From positions 59,557 to 123,556 of the forward strand of contig NZ_QMFA01000019.1 of assembly GCF_003285005.1 (NCBI RefSeq): a DNA stretch of 64,000 nt, given 5' to 3'. A model generated the notes under the pieces. It saw nothing but the letters and a program-made list of their open reading frames with translations. It searched no databases and was not told where the DNA came from. This document shows positions 58,976 to 64,000 of this stretch, in pieces. The translations under genes were made by a program, and so were the position numbers. Source of the stretch: Paenibacillus sp. YN15. GTDB lineage: Bacteria; Bacillota; Bacilli; Paenibacillales; NBRC-103111. The stretch's first letter is position 1; each line of letters starts with the position of its first letter.

Positions 58976-59021
58976 TAAAAAACCGGGCCTGCGCCGCGTG
59001 GCGCAGCTGCCCGGTTTTTTA
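58976..59021. terminator. Bidirectional terminator between the EamA and 59-kb genes
   Basis: AAAACCGGGCCTGCGCC pairs with GGCGCAGCTGCCCGGTTTT, flanked by A and T runs, between convergent genes. Confidence 0.92.
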
Positions 59022-59037
59022 TTGCTCATTCATTGTC

Positions 59038-59643
59038 CTATCTGCGGTATGGCCGTTTGGACCGGGGCGGTCCGAGAATTTCCGACCAGACCACCGCTTT
59101 AACAAGCTCCTCGCCTTCCGGCGTCCATTCGCCGGCAGTATGGGCGGCCGTTTCCCTGCCGCCTATCCCGTGATAGTCATCCTGGGCGGCCAAGGAGGAG
59201 ACGCCCGCGCGGCCTGCAGCCGCCACCTGGAACGGACTGCTCCGTTGCGAAGCCGCGGCGGCCCTGCTCTTCTGCCCCGCCTCCGACCGGCCGGATGCTC
59301 CGCGGGAGGCCGCTTCCTCCTCGTCCCGGCGGGCTCTGCGCTCCGCCTCGGCGCGTGCTTCCCGCCGCCATTCCTCTTGCTCCCGGTCAATCTCCTCCTG
59401 CCGTCTTTTCAGCTCATGATCCGCTTCCCACGGATTGGGCTCCGCTTTCCGGACAGGCCTCCTTACCTCGCCGGGCCCGCCCCCGAAGGTCGGCATCGGG
59501 CTGATTGGCCTGGAGGACTGCTTGGGCTTCCCCTGCTGCTGGGAGCCGCCGGGACTGTTGAACTTTTTGTAGAGGGACAAGAGTCCCCCCAGCACAATAA
59601 TTAACAACGGCAGATTACCCGCCAGTGTTGACAGAAACTCCAT
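59038..59643 (-). CDS. Hypothetical protein with N-terminal anchor and charged coiled-coil-like region
   Basis: The 201-residue protein has one membrane segment at residues 6-24 (TLAGNLPLLIIVLGGLLSLY), a Pro/Gly-rich stretch, a highly charged Glu/Arg helix (DHELKRRQEEIDREQEEWRREARAEAERRARRDEE), an Ala/Ser-rich linker and a conserved-looking tail VKAVVWSEILGPPRSKRPYRR. I know no function; similar proteins appear beside floA in Paenibacillus-like genomes as far as I recall. It follows floA by 26 bases and is probably cotranscribed with it. ATG 59643 follows GAGGTGGAG. Confidence 0.68.
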   Translation of the reverse strand: MEFLSTLAGNLPLLIIVLGGLLSLYKKFNSPGGSQQQGKPKQSSRPISPMPTFGGGPGEVRRPVRKAEPNPWEADHELKRRQEEIDREQEEWRREARAEAERRARRDEEEAASRGASGRSEAGQKSRAAAASQRSSPFQVAAAGRAGVSSLAAQDDYHGIGGRETAAHTAGEWTPEGEELVKAVVWSEILGPPRSKRPYRR

Positions 59644-59669
59644 GTCTCCACCTCACTCCCTGCCCCGTC

Positions 59670-60662
59670 TTACTCCTTCTCCGGCTTGGCGGGGTCATTG
59701 ACCTTGCCGATGGAGCTTCTCATTTGGGTATCCGCATCAATATTCTTCAAATTCATGTAATCCATAACGCCCATCTTCCCGCTTTTCAGGGCATCCGCCA
59801 TGGCCAGGGGCACCTGGGACTCGGATTCCACCACCCGTGCCCGCATTTCCACAACCTTGGCCCTCATCTCCTGCTCCTGGGCCACCGCCATAGCCCGGCG
59901 TTCCTCCGCCTTGGCCTGGGCGATCCGCTTATCCGCTTCCGCCTGCTCCGTTTGCAGCTGGGCGCCGATATTCTTGCCGATGTCCACATCCGCAATATCG
60001 ATGGACAGAATCTCAAAGGCGGTTCCGGCGTCAAGCCCCTTGCCCAGCACCGTTCTCGAGATCATATCCGGATTTTCCAGCACGTCCTTGTGGGAATTGG
60101 AGGAGCCGACAGTGGTGACGATGCCCTCGCCGACCCGGGCAATGATGGTTTCCTCGCCCGCGCCGCCCACCAAGCGGTCAATGTTGGCCCGGACCGTTAC
60201 CCGCGCCTTAACCTTCACTTCGATACCGTCCTTGGCTACCGCAGCTACAATGGGCGTCTCAATTACACGGGGGTTGACGCTCATTTGCACCGCCTGCAAA
60301 ACATCCCGACCTGCCAGATCAATAGCTGCAGCCCGTTCAAAACCCAGGGGAATATCGGCCCGCTGGGCCGCAATCAGGGCGTTGACTACCCGGTCTACAT
60401 TGCCGCCCGCCAGATAATGGCTTTCCAGCTGGTTGATGTTCAGCCCCAACCCCGCCTTGTTGGCCTTAATCTGGGGATTGACGATCCGGCTGGGGGTAAC
60501 CCGGCGCAGCCGCATGGCCACCAGGGTGAAAATTCCCACCCGAACGCCGGACGCCAGCGCCGAAATCCAGAGCATAAAGGGGAAAAAGCTGAAAAACACA
60601 GACAGCACGATAATTGCCAGGGCAATTATCACCACACTCATTACCATTGGATCAAGACCCAT
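59670..60662 (-). CDS. floA: FloA: flotillin-like protein (YqfA)
   Basis: The 330-residue protein has an N-terminal hydrophobic hairpin ([22 protein letters not shown]), an SPFH/PHB-type domain ([45 protein letters not shown]) and a Glu/Ala-rich coiled coil ([34 protein letters not shown]). FloA organises membrane microdomains, with its NfeD partner encoded just upstream. ATG 60662 follows TAGGAGG. Confidence 0.95.
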   Translation of the reverse strand: MGLDPMVMSVVIIALAIIVLSVFFSFFPFMLWISALASGVRVGIFTLVAMRLRRVTPSRIVNPQIKANKAGLGLNINQLESHYLAGGNVDRVVNALIAAQRADIPLGFERAAAIDLAGRDVLQAVQMSVNPRVIETPIVAAVAKDGIEVKVKARVTVRANIDRLVGGAGEETIIARVGEGIVTTVGSSNSHKDVLENPDMISRTVLGKGLDAGTAFEILSIDIADVDIGKNIGAQLQTEQAEADKRIAQAKAEERRAMAVAQEQEMRAKVVEMRARVVESESQVPLAMADALKSGKMGVMDYMNLKNIDADTQMRSSIGKVNDPAKPEKE

Positions 60663-60695
60663 AAGATTAAAAACCTCCTACATGTTATTTTGCCC

Positions 60696-62072
60696 TCACT
60701 TTTCCTCTGCGCTGACGACAATGCGCCCGCCTTCCACCAGCACCACCGTTACCTGCTGGCCCTGCATAATAAACTCGCCGGCCGTAACCACATCCACCCG
60801 TTCGCCGTCGAAGATGGCTGTTCCCGCAGGCCGCAGGGGAGTCAAGGCCTTGCCGGTTTTGCCCAGGAGATACTCCTTTACAGGCTGGGACACATACCCA
60901 AGCTCCGTCTTCAGCTCATCCTTCAGGATAAATTTGTTCCAGATTCCCCGCTTCCGAAAGGCGTAAATCACGAAGCCCGCCAGCACCATGGCCAGAATAA
61001 AGCCGATGCCTAAGGAAAGCGCCGCATTCGAGGAATCATAGGCGGCCATAATTACCCCGCTCATCAGGCAGACGATGCCGATAATGGCCCAAATGCCGAA
61101 GCCGGGCACGAATATCTCGATGACCAGCAGGATGATCCCGATGACGAACAGCACCATATCCTCCACCCCCGCAAAACCTGCCACATATTGGCCGAAAAAG
61201 TACAGAACAAAGCTGGCTACGCCGATAATCCCGGGAATGCCGAAGCCCGGCACGAACAGCTCGATGGCAATCCCCGCCAGCCCCAGAATAAACAGGATAG
61301 TGGTGACAATCGGATTCAGGAGAAATCGCGCCAATTCCTCAGAGAAGGAAGGATTGAAAATCTCAATTTGCGCCCCTTCCAGTCCCAGCGCCTTCAGCAC
61401 CTCCTCCCGGCTGCCCGCAATCCCCTCCGCATACCCCACCTTGAGGGCTTCCTCGGAGGTCAGCGAGATCAGCTCGCCTTCACGGTACTCCTTATTCAGC
61501 TGCGGCACCGCCAAAACTCTGTTCTTGTTCACCATCCCCTCGGCAATGGCGGGATTGCGTCCGTTCTGCTCCGCCGCCGAGCGCATGGCGCTGGACCAGG
61601 CGGCAACCGTCTTGGCGCTGGGGTCCAGCTCCTCCCCTTGCCCATTCACAACCGCCGCGGCTCCGATGGTGCTTCCCGGCTCCATGTAAATTTGCTTGGC
61701 GTTTAAGGCAATGAAGCTCCCCGCCGAAAATGCCTTTCCGCGGACGAAGGCGGCGGTAGGCACCTTGCTGGTTTTGATCAGCTCGCCGATCTCCAGCGCA
61801 GCATCCACCCGTCCGCCAAGGGTGTTCACGTCGAGAATCACGTAGCTGGCCTGATGCTCCTCCGCATCCTGATAGGCCCGCTGCAGGAAACGCTGAAGCC
61901 CGCTTTCAATGGTCCGCTCTGCCGGAATGTAGTAGACCAGCTTGGCGCCGTTCTGGCCTTCTGCAGCCGCCACTGTGCTCCCGGAAGCTGCGGCGATTCC
62001 CGCCGGGATCAGCATCAGCACCGCCAAAAGCCCCATTAGCCATGCTTTCAACCGGATGTTCGTATTCCCCAA
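60696..62072 (-). CDS. nfeD: NfeD-family membrane protein with ClpP-like protease domain (YqeZ)
   Basis: The ~458-residue protein has a signal or first segment, a ClpP/SppA-like domain (YVILDVNTLGGRVDAALEIGELIKTSKVPTAAFVRGKAFSAGSFIALNAKQIYMEPGSTIGAAA), three to four membrane segments (FLLNPIVTTILFILGLAGIAIELFVPGFGIPGIIGV...) and a C-terminal OB fold. It works with FloA. The start is a TTG at 62072 with AGAGGA and GGGG upstream, the best site; an ATG at 62099 lies upstream of that site. It is 33 bases before floA. Confidence 0.9.
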   Translation of the reverse strand: MGNTNIRLKAWLMGLLAVLMLIPAGIAAASGSTVAAAEGQNGAKLVYYIPAERTIESGLQRFLQRAYQDAEEHQASYVILDVNTLGGRVDAALEIGELIKTSKVPTAAFVRGKAFSAGSFIALNAKQIYMEPGSTIGAAAVVNGQGEELDPSAKTVAAWSSAMRSAAEQNGRNPAIAEGMVNKNRVLAVPQLNKEYREGELISLTSEEALKVGYAEGIAGSREEVLKALGLEGAQIEIFNPSFSEELARFLLNPIVTTILFILGLAGIAIELFVPGFGIPGIIGVASFVLYFFGQYVAGFAGVEDMVLFVIGIILLVIEIFVPGFGIWAIIGIVCLMSGVIMAAYDSSNAALSLGIGFILAMVLAGFVIYAFRKRGIWNKFILKDELKTELGYVSQPVKEYLLGKTGKALTPLRPAGTAIFDGERVDVVTAGEFIMQGQQVTVVLVEGGRIVVSAEEK

Positions 62073-62141
62073 CCCCTTTCCTCTTATATAGCTTACCATG
62101 AATACGCAAAAATATGGAAAGGGTTTCAGAAATCCGGGGAA

Positions 62142-62184
62142 CAAAAAACACCCCGGCTCGGTGAACGAGGTCCGGAGTGTTTAT
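62142..62184 (-). terminator. Terminator after the rpsU-yqeY unit
   Basis: AACACTCCGG...CTCG pairs with CGAG...CCGGGGTGTT on the minus strand and is followed by TTTTG. It separates yqeY from nfeD. Confidence 0.88.
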
Positions 62185-62207
62185 TGAAAAGCGGCAACGG
62201 CTTGTTA

Positions 62208-62368
62208 GGTCGTGTCTGACAACCCGCTTGAGGGCATCTTTCACCGCCTTTTCGCCCCTTGCTTCGTTACCTTCGCTTGACGTACCCCCGGTACGCCTTC
62301 GCAAAAGTGCCTTGCCTGGAACGAAAATTCGGCAAAATCTGCTCCCTTCGGAGTTATCAGTCACGCCC
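62208..62368. repeat. MITE-like element, copy 2 (161 bp), at the yqeY stop codon
   Basis: The left end is GGTCGTGTCTGACAAC and the right end (inverted) is GGGCGTGACTGATAAC, flanked on both sides by TA (62206-62207 and 62369-62370). The TA plus the first element base G now make the TAG stop of yqeY. It has no coding capacity. Confidence 0.87.
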
Positions 62369-62811
62369 TAAGCCAGCAACTGCGAAACGATCTGATTGAC
62401 GAGCTTGCCGTCGGCCAGCCCTTTCACTTTGGGCATCAATGCGCCCATAACCTTGCCCATGTCTGCTTTTGAGGAAGCACCGACTTCTTGGATGGTCTGT
62501 TGTACAATCGCTTTGACTTCATCTTCACTCAATTGCTTAGGCATGTATGCGGTAAGGATGTCCAGTTCTTTCGTCACTTGGTCAACCAAATCCTGCCGGC
62601 CTGCTTTTTCGAATTCCTGGAGGGAATCTCTACGCTGCTTGATTTCACGATTCAGTACGTCAAGGACATCCTGATCATCCAAAGTCTTTCGTTGATCGAT
62701 TTCTATATTCTTGATCGACGAACGAACCATCCGGATCACGGAAAGCCTGAACTTATCCTGGCTCCTCATCGCCTGCTTCATATCTTCGTTCAATCGGTCG
62801 TTTAAGGTCAT
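62368..62811 (-). CDS. yqeY: YqeY (GatB/YqeY domain) protein
   Basis: The 147-residue protein has the GatB/YqeY helical domain: RLNEDMKQAMRSQDKFRLSVIRMVRSSIKNIEIDQRK and SSKADMGKVMGALMPKVKGLADGKLVNQIVSQLL. The role may relate to tRNA-dependent amidation. It follows rpsU by 15 bases, with GGAGGAG before the ATG. Its stop codon TAG is formed at the junction with a MITE-like element; before insertion the sequence would have read TAA, so the protein is unchanged. Confidence 0.95.
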   Translation of the reverse strand: MTLNDRLNEDMKQAMRSQDKFRLSVIRMVRSSIKNIEIDQRKTLDDQDVLDVLNREIKQRRDSLQEFEKAGRQDLVDQVTKELDILTAYMPKQLSEDEVKAIVQQTIQEVGASSKADMGKVMGALMPKVKGLADGKLVNQIVSQLLA

Positions 62812-62826
62812 GAGTTTAGGCTCCTC

Positions 62827-63000
62827 CTAGAACTTCCGCTTGCGAGCAGCCTCGGATTTCAACTTCCGCTTAACGCTAGGCTTCTCATAGTGCTTGCGCT
62901 TTTTAACCTCCGCCAACACGCCATCCTTCGCGATGGATTTCTTAAAGCGGCGAAGTGCTGCATCGATTGTTTCATTCTTACGTACTCGAGTTTCTGACAC
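62827..63000 (-). CDS. rpsU: 30S ribosomal protein S21
   Basis: A 57-residue basic protein: [22 protein letters not shown], then [30 protein letters not shown]. It is S21 of the small ribosomal subunit, here with yqeY directly downstream, as in Bacillus. The start is GTG at 63000 with GGAGGG seven bases before it. Confidence 0.97.
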   Translation of the reverse strand: MSETRVRKNETIDAALRRFKKSIAKDGVLAEVKKRKHYEKPSVKRKLKSEAARKRKF

Positions 63001-63174
63001 CAGATTTCCCTCCCTCCGAACAGACCGTGTCCAAAAAACAGACGGTTATCAAACTACATTATAGGTTATGGAGAAAGGGTGTGTCAACCCGCGATTGCAT
63101 CTCTGCAAAATCAGTGCCCAGAAGGCTTACACAGCCTGTCAGCCCTGGCGTCAGCGGCTGCTGCAAGGCGCTTA

Positions 63175-63522
63175 TTACTTGGCAAACAGCGGGCCCAGCT
63201 TGGCGCCTCCCATAAGATGATAATGAAGGTGGAATACCTCTTGGCCGCCGTCCTTGTTGCAGTTGTTGGAGAGGCGGTAGCCGCTTTCGGCGATTCCGGT
63301 TTCCTTGGCAATCTGCTGCGCCGCGGCATGGATTTCCCCAAGCAGATGAAGATCCTCGGCTGTGACATCGTTCATGGTCGGAATATGCTTCTTGGGGATC
63401 AGCAGCACATGGACCGGCGCCCCCGGGTTAATGTCATGGAAAGCCAGCACATGCTCATTCTCGAACGCTTTTTTGGAGGGAATCTCCCCCTTCACAATTT
63501 TGCAGAAAATACAGTCTCCCAT
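63175..63522 (-). CDS. HIT-family nucleotide hydrolase (HINT type)
   Basis: The 115-residue protein has MGDCIFCKIVKGEIPSKKAFEN, DINPGAPVHVLLIPKKHI and the histidine triad FHLHYHLMGG. HINT proteins hydrolyse nucleotide phosphoramidates. The last residues GPLFAK reach the stop at 63175, beyond which no terminator with a good T run was seen. The ATG at 63522 follows GGAGGTAAGCGC. It is upstream of rpsU on the same strand. Confidence 0.94.
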   Translation of the reverse strand: MGDCIFCKIVKGEIPSKKAFENEHVLAFHDINPGAPVHVLLIPKKHIPTMNDVTAEDLHLLGEIHAAAQQIAKETGIAESGYRLSNNCNKDGGQEVFHLHYHLMGGAKLGPLFAK

Positions 63523-63592
63523 TTGCGCTTACCTCCGTCATTGGATAAGAATTACATTCATCATACCAGAAAAACAGGGCTCGTCCAATTCC

Positions 63593-63645
63593 AGGTTGGC
63601 CGGCCTGTTGGTTGTCCTGTTGGTTGGCCTGTTGGTTGGCTCCGC
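63593..63645. repeat. 12-bp tandem repeat
   Basis: Units of CCTGTTGGTTGG appear about three and a half times with small changes, after GGTTGGCCGG. The composition is like the minisatellite at 32611-32755. Confidence 0.7.
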
Positions 63646-63675
63646 TTCCCGTTGTCATCCCACTCCGCCGACGCT

Positions 63676-63870
63676 TAACGGAACTATCCGGCCCTTAATC
63701 CGGGGAAACAGGGTGCGGCCGGCGGCTTACGGAACTGAGAAGCCCTTACAGGGGCAAAATTACTCCAGATGAGTCCAAAAGCCGCGTTTTCCCCATGTAA
63801 CAGTTTTATAGTTCCGTTAATATTGAAGCAAGCCGTTTTCCAGCCTATAAGCGTCTCACAGTTCCGTAAC
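63676..63870. repeat. Family B nested inverted element, copy 2
   Basis: Left half-sites TAACGGAACTATCCGGCCCTTA (63676-63699) and TTACGGAACTGAGAAGCCCTTA (63727-63749); right half-sites ACAGTTTTATAGTTCCGTTAA (63800-63820) and TATAAGCGTCTCACAGTTCCGT (63846-63870). Confidence 0.8.
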
Positions 63871-63935
63871 GAAGGATGCCCCTTCCACAAGCGTCTATCC
63901 AACAGCCGACCCAGGCCGGTTCGCTAATACGGCAA

Positions 63936-64000
63936 ATCATGACCACCCGTCAAACGGGTGGTTTGCTCTGCGGCTATAAGCCTTTGTCACCGGCTAGCGT
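63936..64000 (-). other. Hairpin resembling an IS200/IS605-type element end (omega-RNA-like)
   Basis: CCACCCGT-CAA-ACGGGTGG forms a perfect eight-base stem with a three-base loop, followed toward the window edge by GCTCTGCGGCTATAAGCC. Similar hairpins lie at the right end of IS605/IS1341 elements that carry tnpB. If so, tnpB would lie beyond the right edge on the minus strand. No coding evidence is in the window. Confidence 0.3.

Noticed and set aside
61906..62364. 152-codon minus frame upstream of nfeD
   Set aside because: It runs through a terminator and the MITE-like element and then out of frame into nfeD; a similar frame appears in the other MITE copy because the element is repeated.

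Overview
The window is a stretch of low-GC-phylum (Firmicutes) chromosome with a raised G+C content. It most resembles Paenibacillus or a close relative. The evidence is the gene order yqeY-nfeD-floA ... yqfC-yqfD-phoH-yqfF-ybeY-dgkA-cdd-era-yqzL-recO ... yqfL-yqxD-dnaG-sigA-trmK-yqfO, a B-type RNase P RNA, strong GGAGG ribosome sites with several GTG and TTG starts, sporulation proteins (YqfC, YqfD, YhcN/YlaJ) and many short repeats between genes. Nearly all genes lie on the minus strand. No phage, tRNA, rRNA operon or CRISPR array was seen.

Layout. 1-2.5 kb: the end of a GH42 beta-galactosidase and a Cys-cluster pentapeptide-repeat protein. 3-9 kb: a 'yla'-like group (phoH2, YlaJ-type lipoprotein, YlaL-like flavin-fold protein, LCP transferase, small protein, typA). 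9-10.6 kb: two hypothetical genes. 10.9-15.6 kb: a compact operon of alkaline phosphatase, ABC ATPase, FtsX-like permease with a His/Glu-rich loop and a DUF3299-like lipoprotein, preceded by repeats that look like PhoP boxes. 15.9-19.5 kb: TerC and a Ca2+-type P-ATPase, divergent. 19.5-23.1 kb: thiI with its cysteine desulfurase, a lytic transglycosylase and a small membrane protein. 23.2-28.1 kb: a BmpA/Nup-type nucleoside ABC transporter with CGAAC motifs upstream. 28.8-32.5 kb: small conserved genes and a subtilisin-like protease. 33-36.3 kb: an IlvD/Edd dehydratase and an RpiR regulator that share an A7T7 palindrome upstream. 36.5-36.9 kb: rnpB. 37-45.9 kb: the sigA-dnaG macromolecular synthesis region and recO. 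47-54.7 kb: era to yqfC. 54.9-59 kb: an inserted block of feoA and a two-gene feoB, then an FMN riboswitch controlling an EamA transporter. 59-63.5 kb: floA, nfeD, yqeY, rpsU and a HIT protein.

The most unusual content is between genes. Eight elements of about 190 bp, in four unrelated sequence families, share one design: two half-sites followed by two inverted half-sites. Five copies of a CCCCCAAAAGT hairpin element sit at gene 3' ends, and one of them supplies the stop codon of yqfF. Two copies of a 161-163 bp MITE-like element are present, one with a TA duplication that splits the yqeY stop codon. The sequence cannot show whether these are mobile, regulatory or structural.

The best candidate for a functional system not obviously described is the Pho-box-preceded alkaline phosphatase, ABC transporter and DUF3299 operon, flanked by TerC and a cation ATPase. 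It looks like a set for handling metals for secreted enzymes. Coordinates and motifs were read by eye; no database search was run.
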